Below are positions 55,695 to 64,000 of a stretch of 64,000 bases of DNA, in pieces. Every line of letters begins with the position of its first letter. Positions within the stretch are counted from its first letter, which is position 1. Where the stretch lies: positions 2,356,001 through 2,420,000 of the forward strand of contig NZ_JACHBQ010000001.1 in the NCBI RefSeq assembly GCF_014200405.1. The letters are read 5' to 3'. The notes under the pieces were generated by a model. That model worked only from the letters and a program-made list of their open reading frames with translations. It searched no databases and was not told the DNA's origin. The position numbers and the translations under genes were made by a program. The stretch is from Cryobacterium roopkundense. GTDB taxonomy: Bacteria; Actinomycetota; Actinomycetes; Actinomycetales; Microbacteriaceae.

Positions 55695-57265
55695 CGGGTG
55701 CCTCCGGCGTAGTAGGCGCTGCCGCGGACGTAGCCACCGTCATCGGGTTCCGGCTTGTCAGGGACGTGGCCAGTTTTGTCTTGTCCGGTGTCGAGGATCG
55801 GCCGAAGGTGCGCATACCTCGGCGAGCGGATCGGACCTCGCAAGGCCAGTGCGCAGGCGGCCTCGACCCGAGTCGGCGAGAACCGGCGTGACAGCCGCAA
55901 CACTGCCAACGCCGGGTCGTAACCGGCCTCCTCGATCGACGCAGCTTCAAAGATCTTCCCGATCACTGTGACCGTGGCAGGTCCCATCCGGGCCGCCCAC
56001 TCGTCGATCCGGGTCCGATCCCAGGCCTGAAAGCTGCGGCCCTCGGGCAGGTCCGCGTCGTTTGTCTGATGCTGGTTCGTCGTGCTTGCTGGCAGCAGCA
56101 GGTGACTGGTCAAGCGTTCGTCGTTGCGATAGACCTCCAGCATCGTGTCCGTGACGCGAAGGTCGACCTGAGCGCCGATGTGGCGGAACGGAACGGAGTA
56201 GAAGTTCCTCGCCCAGACCACGTGAGCGTTCTTGTTCACTTTGCGCTTGTAGGTCCACGTGCTGATCTCGAACGGGGCCGCCGGTAACGGTTGCATCAAC
56301 GGCTTCTCCTCGGCGGTGAAGACACTCAACCGGGACCCGTCCCGTTTCTGGAACGGCTGGCGGTTGTAAGCATCGATTTGCTCGTAGATCCGGACCCGCA
56401 GCTCGGGCAGGGATGTGAACTGCTCCTGCCTGAGGCTAGCGATGACCCAGGTCGCGACATGCGAAACTGTGTTCTCAACGCTCGCCTTGTCCTTAGGTGC
56501 CCGGACGCGGCCCGGCAGCACCGCGGCAGAGTAGTGCGCAGCCATCTCACGGTAGGCGTCGTTGAGAACGACCTCTCCCTCTCGAGGGTGAGAGATCACC
56601 CCAGTCTTCAGGTTGTCGGGGACCAGGCGCGGGACGCTGCCGCCGAAGAAGGAAAACATCGCCACGTGGGCGCGCAGCCACGACTCCTGCCGCATATCCA
56701 ACGTGGCCTCCACGAAGGCGTATCGGCTGAACGGCAGGCACGCGACGAACAAATACACCTTTGAGATCTCGCCCGTCGTCGGGTCCAGCAGCTGCATCGT
56801 GGGCCCAGACCAGTCAACCTCGATGCTGCGGCCGGCCTTGTGACCCACGCGCGACGTCGCGCCCGAGACGGCAGCGAAGTCGCCATAGAGCCGACAGAAC
56901 CGGTCATAGCTCATCACCGCCTGCGCCTGACCCGATGTGTCGACGTACTCTTGGTGCAGCAGCTTCAACGTCACCCCGACCCGGGCTAGTTCGGTGTGCA
57001 CCCGCCCCCAATCCGGCTGCGCGAACACGGACTCGTGCACTCCACGGCCGGGAAACAACACCGTATAGACCTCGGCCTCCGGCATCTCCTCGACGTCGTC
57101 CCAGCCGAGGCCGAGCCTGTCCGCCGTCTCGAGCACGGTCTGGACGCTATTGCGGGCGATGCCCTGCGCCGACGCGATCGCTCTGCCCGACAAGCCTTGG
57201 TTGCGTAACTGCAAGACGAGTTTCGCCTTGATCTTCCGTACCATTACCGGTACTCCTTCCACCAC
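55691..57265 (-). CDS. istA: IS21 family transposase IstA
   Basis: A 524-residue DDE transposase. An N-terminal helix-turn-helix (GLSGRAIASAQGIARNSVQT), an integrase core starting SIEVDWSGPTMQLLD (first Asp), VPDNLKTGV (second Asp), and DKASVENTVSHV (Glu). The C-terminus has a DNA-binding Mu-like domain. Start ATG 57247 (MVRKIKAKLVLQLRNQGLSG) is possible as well as the upstream start. Confidence 0.94.
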   Translation of the reverse strand: MVEGVPVMVRKIKAKLVLQLRNQGLSGRAIASAQGIARNSVQTVLETADRLGLGWDDVEEMPEAEVYTVLFPGRGVHESVFAQPDWGRVHTELARVGVTLKLLHQEYVDTSGQAQAVMSYDRFCRLYGDFAAVSGATSRVGHKAGRSIEVDWSGPTMQLLDPTTGEISKVYLFVACLPFSRYAFVEATLDMRQESWLRAHVAMFSFFGGSVPRLVPDNLKTGVISHPREGEVVLNDAYREMAAHYSAAVLPGRVRAPKDKASVENTVSHVATWVIASLRQEQFTSLPELRVRIYEQIDAYNRQPFQKRDGSRLSVFTAEEKPLMQPLPAAPFEISTWTYKRKVNKNAHVVWARNFYSVPFRHIGAQVDLRVTDTMLEVYRNDERLTSHLLLPASTTNQHQTNDADLPEGRSFQAWDRTRIDEWAARMGPATVTVIGKIFEAASIEEAGYDPALAVLRLSRRFSPTRVEAACALALRGPIRSPRYAHLRPILDTGQDKTGHVPDKPEPDDGGYVRGSAYYAGGTR

Positions 57266-57637
57266 GTGGCCCTCACGTGATGGAAGGAGCTTTTCAGGTG
57301 GCTCTCAACAACACCAACTGTGGCTCTGAACGACACGATTCATGGTTTGGTACAGCGGCCTTCACAGGCACCACCCCCGGCTCCCTCGGAAGCCAATATT
57401 CAATCGAGACCTCGTGAGGTGATCTTCGTGCGCGGCGTGCGCTGGCAATAATGTCTCGCGAGGTCTCGATCGCTCGTACCTCGCGCCTCGACCAGCGGAG
57501 GCGAGGTCTCGATCGCTCGTACCTCGTACCTCGACCAGCGGAGGCAGGGCCTCGATCGTTCGTACCGCGGGATGTTCGCCTCAGGAGAAACGGCGGGCCG
57601 GCGACGACCGGTCTGTTCGGTCGTCGCCGGGTGGCCG
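57266..57637. other. Non-coding stretch: IS21 right end plus dispersed repeats
   Basis: No gene supported. It holds the right inverted repeat of the IS21 element (57320-57339), then the repeat cluster at 57461-57570, then the end of the DUF222/HNH gene. Confidence 0.6.
57461..57570. repeat. Right cluster of the dispersed repeat (about 43-bp units)
   Basis: Units start at 57461, 57504 and 57546 with AGGTCTCGATCGCTCGTACC (third copy AGGGCCTCGATCGTTCGTAC). The first two include CTCGACCAGCGGAGGC. Compared with the left cluster it is in the opposite orientation, CTCGATCGC...CTCGACCAG against CTGGTCGAG...GCGATCGAG. The family looks like an intergenic REP-type repeat. Confidence 0.8.
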
Positions 57638-59065
57638 TTATCGCGTGTAGTGCGGCCCGTCGTGTCCTTTCGGTGTCGGGACCGGTGGTCGGCCGCCTCT
57701 GCGCGGCGTTCTCCTCGGATCGACACTGGCCGGAGGGATGAAGTACACCACGTTATCCTTCACGACCACGTCCCAGCCTTCGCGGTGGATCCGATGATGG
57801 CACGCACTACACAGCATCACGCAGTTGGCTTGATTTGTCGGTCCGTCATGCGCTTTGTACCAACGAATGTGATGCCCCTCCGCATAGCTCGGCGGCCGGT
57901 TACAGCCAGCCGTGGCGCACCCGCCGTCCCTCTCGACGGCCGCGAGCTTCTGCGCCGTCGTAAAGAGCCGTTTTCGGAGGCCGAAGTCGAAAACCTCGCT
58001 CTTCCCGCCGAGGACCATCGGGATCAAACACGCCTCCGCCGCCATCCTTCGGGCCGTTCCGGCGGAGATCGGCTGTTCAACCCCATCCAGTTGCGCTTCA
58101 CCGAGGCCGGTTTGTAGGGATTCGAGGGTCATCCTGACGATGATCGTCGTGTGATCCAGCGCCCCGAGCCCTTCCTTGCAGGAGAGAGCGTGACGCACGA
58201 TGTCGACGAAGGCATCGAAGTTCAGTTGCGGCATTGTTCGGCCGTCGCCGATGATCTCGTGGTTGTCGCCACACCCGTCAGGATCTTCCTTGGCTTCAAA
58301 CCTGGGTTTGCGCAGTTCCGCGCTGGTCATCCCGTCGATCGCGGTGTCCAGGTACGCCGCTGACACCGGGTCCGCATCGAGCACGTAGCGTTTCATGCCG
58401 TTGGGCAGCACCAGCCGATTCAACCCCCGCCGCGACACCAGCACCTCCTCCCGCGGTTCGACCCCGTCCACGTCGAGGGCGTCCCGGTACCGAATCGACA
58501 GCTTCCGCACCGAATCCACCGGGTTGGTCACCGCGAACTCCACCAACTCCTTCTCCGCCGCGTCGAGGTCTTCGGTCGTGGCCCGAGGGGCGGCCTGCTC
58601 GAGGTTCGCCGTGATGTACAGCGCCGAATCCACGGTGAGCTCCCCGGCATTGACTGCCCGGGCGACCTCCGCGTACTCCGGTGGCAGGTGCTCCCCGATC
58701 AGGCTCATCCGCGGCTTCGTCGCCTTCCCCACCCTCACCAACCGCCCGGCCTCAGCCATCGAGATGTGACCGATATCGGTGAGGGCGGCGGCGGCGTTTC
58801 GGTTCCCGGTTCTGGCGGCGATGCCCGAGTCGTGGTCGAAGCGGTCGTCCAGCTCACCCGCTGCTCGAACCAAAAGGGCCTGCGCCTGTCTCACCACCTC
58901 GAAATTCGAGTTCAACACGGCCAACAAACCCCCGTCGGTCATCCGCTGCAGGTCCAACCCTGCGTCGGGTTCCTCCTCCGAACAGACTCCACCACCCAAG
59001 GAGTGAGAGTACGTATCGGCGAGTGCCGCCGTACTCTCCACGAGAAGGTCCGTTGAAGTGGTCAT
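57638..59065 (-). CDS. DUF222 and HNH endonuclease domain protein
   Basis: 475 residues from ATG 59065 (a start at 59098 is also possible). DUF222 covers about 40-370, and the C-terminus has an HNH motif: CATAGCNRPPSYAEGHHIRW, CSACHHRIHREGW. Such proteins are multi-copy in actinobacteria, are often linked to mobile elements or introns, and have unproven function. Its tail after the HNH is rich in Arg and Pro. Confidence 0.85.
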   Translation of the reverse strand: MTTSTDLLVESTAALADTYSHSLGGGVCSEEEPDAGLDLQRMTDGGLLAVLNSNFEVVRQAQALLVRAAGELDDRFDHDSGIAARTGNRNAAAALTDIGHISMAEAGRLVRVGKATKPRMSLIGEHLPPEYAEVARAVNAGELTVDSALYITANLEQAAPRATTEDLDAAEKELVEFAVTNPVDSVRKLSIRYRDALDVDGVEPREEVLVSRRGLNRLVLPNGMKRYVLDADPVSAAYLDTAIDGMTSAELRKPRFEAKEDPDGCGDNHEIIGDGRTMPQLNFDAFVDIVRHALSCKEGLGALDHTTIIVRMTLESLQTGLGEAQLDGVEQPISAGTARRMAAEACLIPMVLGGKSEVFDFGLRKRLFTTAQKLAAVERDGGCATAGCNRPPSYAEGHHIRWYKAHDGPTNQANCVMLCSACHHRIHREGWDVVVKDNVVYFIPPASVDPRRTPRRGGRPPVPTPKGHDGPHYTR

Positions 59066-59236
59066 GGCCCAATTTTCCCAGCGACCACCGACATTCACGG
59101 GCCCTAAACAGCCCTGATCGGGGCATTCTGTGGAAAACTCCCAAAGATTCTCACCTGTGGAGGAGAAGCACGGAGTTAGGTTCGGCGTGCTTGCCCGAAG
59201 GACAGTCGGCCCGAGCCGTGTGCCGATCGAGCACGC

Positions 59237-59270
59237 AAAAGGCCCGAAACCTTTCGGTTTCGGGCCTTTT
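59237..59270. terminator. Intrinsic terminator after the tmRNA gene
   Basis: Stem GGCCCGAAACC (59241-59251) and GGTTTCGGGCC (59256-59266) with loop TTTC, flanked by AAAA and TTTT, so it can work in both directions. It is the end of the ssrA unit. Confidence 0.9.
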
Positions 59271-59297
59271 GTACTCGAATGCGTGTGACAACCACGA

Positions 59298-59682
59298 TGG
59301 TGGAGATGCGGGGAATTGAACCCCGGTCCACTGTTGTGGTCATATGCCTTCTACGGGTGTATCCAGTGAAGTCGCTTTCTCGGCCCCGGAATTTGCCACT
59401 GGCATCTACTCCGACAGGCCCAGCCTTCGTTTAAGTCCCTCTACACCCCGTGGCTCAATGTAGAAGCAATCTCTCTAAATGGCGTCAGGGTCCGGGTAGA
59501 GAGCATTCCCGGCCTGACGGTCTCTATGCGGTTCTACTTAGGCCGCGAGGGCGAAAGCGGAACGCGAGACAGTGCTGTTTGATTTGGCACTTATTGTTTT
59601 GCAGAGATCGTTTACGAGATAACTCTGCATCCTCGACCCGCTTCTCATAATTGCGCAAACAATGTCGAAACCGATCATCCCC
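59298..59682 (-). ncRNA. ssrA: Transfer-messenger RNA (tmRNA)
   Basis: The minus strand starts GGGGATGATCGGTTTCGACA and ends with a tRNA-like T arm (CGGGG TTCAATT CCCCG) and ATCTCCACCA with encoded CCA. The acceptor GGGGATG/CATCTCC pairs with one G-U. The tag frame, from GCC at 59586-59588 to TAA at 59538-59540, encodes AKSNSTVSRSAFALAA, ending in the usual ALAA degron. About 385 nt. tmRNA rescues stalled ribosomes with SmpB, encoded immediately upstream. Confidence 0.93.
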
Positions 59683-59747
59683 ATGGTGGGGTGGTTGTCA
59701 CACGCTGTTGAGTTGTTGTGGAACATCTGCATCTTGTGCAGTCCCTC

Positions 59748-59775
59748 ATTCTACAACAGAACAGGGCCTGAGCAA
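59748..59775 (-). promoter_or_regulatory. Possible ssrA promoter
   Basis: On the minus strand TTGCTC (59770-59775), 16 bp, TAGAAT (59748-59753). It would start RNA about 60 nt before the mature tmRNA 5' end, leaving a leader for RNase P. Weakly supported. Confidence 0.35.
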
Positions 59776-59776
59776 A

Positions 59777-60253
59777 TTAGTCCCCGAGGTTGCGGCGGGC
59801 GGACATGGCGCGGTCGGATTCGCGTTTGTCCTGGCGTTCCCTCAGAGTCTGTCGCTTGTCGAACTCTTTCTTGCCCTTGGCGACGGCAATTTCCACTTTG
59901 GCCCGGCCGTTGAGGAAGTAGATACGCAACGGAATGAGGGTGTATCCGCCCTCTTTGGTCTTGTGGCTGATCTTCACGATTTCCTGCTTGTGGAGCAGTA
60001 ACTTGCGTTTGCGGCGTGGCGGATGATTCGTCCAGGTGCCGGCCGTGTACTCCGGAATGTGCACTGCGTCGAGCCACATCTCGCCGCCCTCAATGAAGGC
60101 ATAGCCGTCAATCAGCGACGCTCGCCCCGCCCGCAGGGACTTCACCTCTGTGCCGCTCAAGACCATGCCGGCCTCGTAGGTGTCACCGATGGAATAGTCG
60201 TGGCGCGCCTTACGATTCGACGCTACGACCTTCTCGCCAGTTTCCCTGGGCAC
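59777..60253 (-). CDS. smpB: SsrA-binding protein SmpB
   Basis: A 158-residue tmRNA partner. The start is GTG 60253, with GGAGAG upstream. The OB-fold core has [31 protein letters not shown], and the C-terminal tail [33 protein letters not shown] reaches the decoding site. It lies directly upstream of ssrA. Confidence 0.96.
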   Translation of the reverse strand: MPRETGEKVVASNRKARHDYSIGDTYEAGMVLSGTEVKSLRAGRASLIDGYAFIEGGEMWLDAVHIPEYTAGTWTNHPPRRKRKLLLHKQEIVKISHKTKEGGYTLIPLRIYFLNGRAKVEIAVAKGKKEFDKRQTLRERQDKRESDRAMSARRNLGD

Positions 60254-60333
60254 AGAACTCTCCAATATCTTGAGCCACCCGATCGTGCACCGGGCAGCCC
60301 ATCAGTCTAGCGCGCACGCCTGACGGGTGAAAT

Positions 60334-61248
60334 TTAGACCTTGAGGTAACGCGTGATCGCGAAATTGGCAGAGAAAGCCGCGAGCACCGCGCCGACCACC
60401 AACAGAATCGGCACCACAATGAGCGCGTCGTCCATGCCCACGAGCGCGAACCCGGTGAGTCTCGCTCCCAGATAGCCCTGCACGAAGAAGTTCACGATGG
60501 CCACGATCGCGCCACCCGCCAGCAGCGACCCGAGCAGAGCCGCAAAAACACCCTCAAGAATGAACGGCGTCTGAATGAATCTGTTCGAGGCCCCCACGAG
60601 TCTCATGATGCCCAACTCGCGCCGTCTAGAGAAGGCCGACAAGCGGATGGTCGTGGCAATCAGCAGGGCAGCCGCCACGAGCATGAGCCCCGCGATGCCA
60701 ATTGCCGTGTAGCTGGCCACGTTGAGCACCGAGAAGATCTGATCCAGATACTTGCGCTGATCGGCGACATTCTCGACCCCGGCCACCCCCGACAGGCTCT
60801 CCACGAGCACATCGGATTGGGACGGATCCTTCAGATTCACCCAGAAGGTCTGGTTGAGCTGGTCCGCCGTCACGTAGTCGGCAACGGGGTTGCCGGCGAA
60901 CTGCGTCTGGAAGTTCTCGAACGCCTGCTCATGGGTTTCGAAGTAGTACCTGTCAACGAACGGCGCGAGGGTGGGCGAGGTCAGCTGTGCCTCCACTGTG
61001 TTGATCTGCTCCTCGGTGGCCTCACCGCCCGTGCACGTCTCACCGGAAGACACATCGGTGCACATGTAGATGCCCACCTGAGCTTTCTCGTACCAGAAGT
61101 TCTTCATCTGGCCGATCTGCATCTGCATCAACACCGCGGCGCCCACGAAGGTGAGCGAGATAAAGGTAACGAGCACGACTGAGACGACCATCGAGGCATT
61201 GCGCCGCAGGCCATTGGCGGCCTCGGAGAGTACGAGTGCAAGTCTCAT
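60334..61248 (-). CDS. ftsX: Cell division protein FtsX
   Basis: A 304-residue membrane protein with helix 1 (about 21-42), a periplasmic domain (about 43-170) and three further helices at the C-terminus. It matches permease-like FtsX that partners FtsE to activate cell-wall hydrolases during division. Its ATG overlaps the ftsE stop by 4 bp. Confidence 0.95.
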   Translation of the reverse strand: MRLALVLSEAANGLRRNASMVVSVVLVTFISLTFVGAAVLMQMQIGQMKNFWYEKAQVGIYMCTDVSSGETCTGGEATEEQINTVEAQLTSPTLAPFVDRYYFETHEQAFENFQTQFAGNPVADYVTADQLNQTFWVNLKDPSQSDVLVESLSGVAGVENVADQRKYLDQIFSVLNVASYTAIGIAGLMLVAAALLIATTIRLSAFSRRRELGIMRLVGASNRFIQTPFILEGVFAALLGSLLAGGAIVAIVNFFVQGYLGARLTGFALVGMDDALIVVPILLVVGAVLAAFSANFAITRYLKV

Positions 61249-62420
61249 CGGGTGGGGCCCACGTTCTGCTCGCCGGTTTGGTCTGGTTTCTCGCCCGGGG
61301 CCCGAAGCCCGAGCTTCTCCGCCAGGGTGAGCTGTTCGGGCGCATCGTGCTGCGTGACAGGGATCACGGGGCGCGTCATGGTCGGACCGGTGTCCGCGTC
61401 CGATTCGGCCTCCGGCTCGGGGGCCGGCGGAGCGTAGGGAGATCGTGCAGGCGGCATACCGGAATCCGACACGGGAGCGCTGCGGGGAGCCGCAACGGAT
61501 TCCGGTGCGAGCGCGGCCGGAACGGCCGACTTCGAATCTGCGGGGGCGGTCGCCGACACGGGGGCCGGCACGGGCGCCGGCGGAAAGGTGAGCGGCTGGT
61601 TCGGATCAGATTCCGAAACTATCGTGCGGGCGGGCGGGCGGAAGGCCGGCGTGGGCGGTGCGTGCTCCAGAGGAACCTCGACAGCTTCTGCGGGAGACGC
61701 GGCGGCGGCCGGGGCTCCGGTAATGACGGGGATCGACGCCGTTGCGTACCCACCCTGTCGTTCGTCACGCACGATTGTGCCGTTGACGAGTTCGATCACA
61801 CGACGCTGCATCTTGTCGACGATTCCGGCCTCGTGTGTGGCCATGATCACCGTGGTACCCCCGGCGTTGATGCTCGCCAGCAAGGCCATAATCTCTGCGC
61901 TCGTGGTGGGATCAAGGTTTCCAGTGGGCTCGTCGGCCAACAGAATCTGCGGCTTGTTCACAATGGCACGGGCGATGGCGACACGTTGCTGCTCACCGCC
62001 CGAGAGCTCGTGCGGCAGTCGCTGAGCCTTTTCGGCGAGCCCCACCATCTTGAGGGTGTCGGGAACGGCCTCCTGGATGAATCCGCGGGACTTACCGATC
62101 ACCTGGAGGCTGAACGCCACGTTGTCAAAGACTGTCTTGTTCGGCAGCAGACGGAAGTCTTGGAACACCACGCCGAGATTCCGACGAAAGTACGGCACCT
62201 TGCGGTTGGAGATCGACCTCAGGTCATGGCCCAGCACGTGGATGCTGCCACTCGTGGGCTTCTCTTCCTTCAATACGAGACGCAAGCAACTCGATTTTCC
62301 CGAGCCGGAAGCGCCGACCAAGAACACGAATTCGCCGCGTAAAATCTCGACGTCGATGGAGTTCAGCGCCGGTCGGGTTGTACCGGGATACTTCTTGGTG
62401 ATGTGATCAAATCGAATCAT
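61245..62420 (-). CDS. ftsE: Cell division ATP-binding protein FtsE with extended C-terminus
   Basis: 391 residues. The ATPase (about 1-225) is normal: Walker [14 protein letters not shown], signature [15 protein letters not shown], Walker [14 protein letters not shown]. The remaining 160 residues are a Pro/Ala/Ser-rich tail ([34 protein letters not shown]) ending in a short ordered-looking [20 protein letters not shown]. FtsE is usually about 225-230 residues. First gene of ftsEX here because prfB has been separated by an IS. Confidence 0.95.
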   Translation of the reverse strand: MIRFDHITKKYPGTTRPALNSIDVEILRGEFVFLVGASGSGKSSCLRLVLKEEKPTSGSIHVLGHDLRSISNRKVPYFRRNLGVVFQDFRLLPNKTVFDNVAFSLQVIGKSRGFIQEAVPDTLKMVGLAEKAQRLPHELSGGEQQRVAIARAIVNKPQILLADEPTGNLDPTTSAEIMALLASINAGGTTVIMATHEAGIVDKMQRRVIELVNGTIVRDERQGGYATASIPVITGAPAAAASPAEAVEVPLEHAPPTPAFRPPARTIVSESDPNQPLTFPPAPVPAPVSATAPADSKSAVPAALAPESVAAPRSAPVSDSGMPPARSPYAPPAPEPEAESDADTGPTMTRPVIPVTQHDAPEQLTLAEKLGLRAPGEKPDQTGEQNVGPTR

Positions 62421-62506
62421 GGCCTTTTGAGCCTAAGCAGGCATCCTGAAATTCGCTACAGCGACATACCCAAACCCGGCGGATGGGCAGCAGAAGCCGC
62501 GACTAG

Positions 62507-63590
62507 TTGTACCCAGCCATGACGTTGGTGACTTAAGGGGTTGAAAAAGGAAGGACCTCCGGTGCTTAGTGGAGATGTTCAACGTCTCACTTCACAACGG
62601 AGGTCCTCGTGTCACACATTAACGCCAAGTTGACCGTTCGCGGAAGGGCTCTTTTGGTCGAAAGGGTGCTCGGTGGTCGTCCGGCCGCGCACGTCGCCAA
62701 AGAGCTCGGCATCTCCCGCCAGTGCGCGTATCGGTGGGTGCGCCGGTACTGTTCGGAGGGTGAAGCCGGCCTCAGAGACCGGTCCTCACGGCCGCACTCG
62801 ATGCCCACCCAGACGAGCCCCGAACGTGAGGCAGCGGTCCTCGAGGCCCGCGGCCGGCTGCGCACGGGCCCGGTCCGCATCGCCGCCGATACGGGCGTTC
62901 CCGCGCGGACCGTCTCGAGAGTCCTCGCTCGTCATAACGTCCCCGCGCTCTGGGAATGCGACCCGCTGACCGGCGAACGGATCCGCGCTACCCGCGCCAC
63001 AGCCAACCGGTATGAACGCGCCCGCCCCGGCGAAATGCTCCATATCGACGTGAAGAAGCTCGGGCGTATCGCCGAAGGCGGCGGCTGGCGGGCCCAACCC
63101 GGACAGACCAGGGCCAACCACACAGCCGGTCACGTGCGCGTCGGCTACGACTACGTGCACGCCGTCATCGACGATCACACCCGCCTCGCCTACGCCGAAG
63201 TGCACCCCGACGAAAAGGGCACCACCGCGGCCGGCGTTCTCCTGCGCGCTGCGGCATTCTTCGCCAGCTGCGGCATCCCCAAAATCGAACGAGTCCTCTC
63301 CGACAACGCCTTCGCCTACCGAAACTCCCAAGCGTTCAAAGACGCCGTCGCGACCCTCGGTGCGCAGCAACGCTTCATCAAACCGCACTGCCCCTGGACC
63401 AACGGCAAGGTCGAACGCTTCAACCGCACCCTGCAAACCGAGTGGGCCTACCGCCAGGTGTTCACCAGCAGCGCCCAACGCACCCAAGCCCTTGACCCCT
63501 GGCTCAACTACTACAACACTGAACGCAGCCACACCGGCATCGGAACCACCCCGCTCAAACGAGTGTCACCAACCTGATGGCTCGGTACAA
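62507..63590 (+). mobile_element. IS481-family insertion sequence
   Basis: A 1,084-bp element with 26-bp inverted repeats starting TTGTACC at both ends (left 62507-62532, right 63565-63590; three mismatches). It is flanked by a 4-bp CTAG duplication (62503-62506 and 63591-63594). It contains one full-length transposase gene and looks intact. It lies between prfB and ftsE. Confidence 0.92.
62609..63577 (+). CDS. IS481 family transposase
   Basis: A 322-residue DDE transposase: helix-turn-helix (HVAKELGISRQCAYRWVRRY), a second HTH-like segment, then the catalytic triad Asp147 (GEMLHIDVKKLG), Asp232 (VLSDNAFAYRNS) and Glu269 (NGKVERFNRTL). Full length without stops. Start GTG 62609. Confidence 0.94.
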   Translation: MSHINAKLTVRGRALLVERVLGGRPAAHVAKELGISRQCAYRWVRRYCSEGEAGLRDRSSRPHSMPTQTSPEREAAVLEARGRLRTGPVRIAADTGVPARTVSRVLARHNVPALWECDPLTGERIRATRATANRYERARPGEMLHIDVKKLGRIAEGGGWRAQPGQTRANHTAGHVRVGYDYVHAVIDDHTRLAYAEVHPDEKGTTAAGVLLRAAAFFASCGIPKIERVLSDNAFAYRNSQAFKDAVATLGAQQRFIKPHCPWTNGKVERFNRTLQTEWAYRQVFTSSAQRTQALDPWLNYYNTERSHTGIGTTPLKRVSPT

Positions 63591-64000
63591 CTAGTCCTGC
63601 GGAGCCTTCTTGCGCCAGCGGATTCCAGCGGAGATGAATCCATCGAGGTCGCCGTCGAAGACGTTGCTGGGGTTGTTGACCTCGTACTCGGTGCGCAGGT
63701 CTTTCACCATTTGATAGGGCGCGAGCACGTAGCTGCGCATCTGGTCGCCCCAGCTGGCCGTGATGTTGCCGGCCAGTTCCTTCTTCGTGGCCGCTTCCTT
63801 CTCGCGCTGGAGCAGGAGCAGGCGTGATTGCAACACCCGCATGGCCGCCGCGCGGTTCTGGATCTGACTCTTCTCGTTCTGGCAGCTCACCACCGTTCCG
63901 GTGGGCAGGTGGGTGATGCGCACGGCGGAGTCGGTGGTGTTCACAGACTGGCCGCCGGGGCCGCTCGATCGGAACACGTCAACGCGGATGTCGTTGTCGG
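63591..64000 (-). CDS. prfB: Peptide chain release factor 2, C-terminal part (5' end beyond window)
   Basis: The last 136 residues of RF2. The GGQ motif ([19 protein letters not shown]) that triggers peptide release is intact, and the C-terminus ends [18 protein letters not shown] followed by TAG. The stop codon TAG lies in the CTAG target duplication of the IS481 element. It recognises TGA and TAA stops. Confidence 0.95.
   Translation of the reverse strand, partial: DNDIRVDVFRSSGPGGQSVNTTDSAVRITHLPTGTVVSCQNEKSQIQNRAAAMRVLQSRLLLLQREKEAATKKELAGNITASWGDQMRSYVLAPYQMVKDLRTEYEVNNPSNVFDGDLDGFISAGIRWRKKAPQD

Larger units (their letters stand above)
54848..57342 (-). mobile_element. IS21-family insertion sequence
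   Basis: It carries istA and istB with overlapping reading frames. Near the ends lie 20-bp inverted repeats: ATCGTGCGGTTCAGAGCCAC at 54861-54880 and its near-complement at 57320-57339 (18 of 20 match). Further AGAGCCA-type copies follow inwards at both ends, the multiple end repeats typical of IS21. The exact ends and target duplication could not be fixed. The genes look intact, so the element may still move. Confidence 0.85.

Noticed and set aside
54855..60287. 17-bp match GAGCCACCCGATCGTGC between the left end region of the IS21 element and the sequence upstream of smpB
   Set aside because: One shared 17-mer in a 64-kb GC-rich window has an appreciable chance probability, and nothing else at smpB resembles an IS end.

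Overview
The window is GC-rich chromosomal DNA from an actinobacterium. Gene content and order fit the family Microbacteriaceae, and a Cryobacterium-like genus is my best guess. That guess rests on inference: fused OtsA-OtsB, leuB-ilvE-FAH, prfB-ftsE-ftsX-smpB-ssrA, a DUF222/HNH gene, GluRS followed by tRNA-Gln, and many GTG starts. Most of the window is ordinary housekeeping and transport. I found no CRISPR array, prophage, secretion system or biosynthetic cluster, and nothing I would call a wholly new system.

Layout. 1-3041: a polysaccharide deacetylase (cut by the window edge) and an asparaginase, divergent from a LacI regulator, with two matching palindromic operators between them. 3042-5868: a scar of a decayed integrative element next to tRNA-Gln, holding a dnaE2 3' remnant, a small gene with two compensating frameshifts, a VOC protein, a truncated integrase and an excisionase broken by one stop codon. 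5980-15130: gltX, then LysR/class V aminotransferase, DJ-1/PfpI, MDR oxidoreductase/TetR, a degenerate FAH-family protein, ilvE and leuB. 15231-25881: small membrane proteins, an MFS exporter with its TetR, serA, an unusual NRAMP-like transporter, and a Tat-exported phosphatase pair. 25972-31117: the branched-chain amino acid operon ilvD-ilvB-ilvN-ilvC. 31145-36169: trehalose metabolism (otsAB fusion, GH15 enzyme). 36252-38152: biotin ECF transporter bioYMN. 38227-39718: FKBP lipoprotein and a DUF1801 protein. 39782-43046: glycine betaine ABC transporter. 43369-47243: dctA with a divergent two-component system. 47348-52520: tRNA-Lys, hisN, TRIC channel, nsrR-hmp and a CYTH/CHAD protein. 52536-54618: a PEP-utilising enzyme remnant and a SulP transporter. 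54713-57570: an IS21-family element set between two clusters of a dispersed repeat. 57638-64000: DUF222/HNH gene, ssrA (tmRNA), smpB, ftsX, ftsE, an IS481-family element and the 3' part of prfB.

How the genes work together. Three themes recur. The first is branched-chain and serine amino acid synthesis (ilvDBNC, ilvE, leuB, serA). The second is osmotic and cold-stress protection (trehalose synthesis and turnover, betaine uptake). The third is control by adjacent regulators with visible palindromes (LacI, LysR, two TetR, NsrR). The most noteworthy oddities are the FAH-family protein that has lost its catalytic and metal-binding residues, the NRAMP homologue without the canonical metal motif, the IS481 copy whose target duplication keeps the prfB stop codon, the stepwise decay of the integrative element, and the dispersed repeats around the IS21 element.
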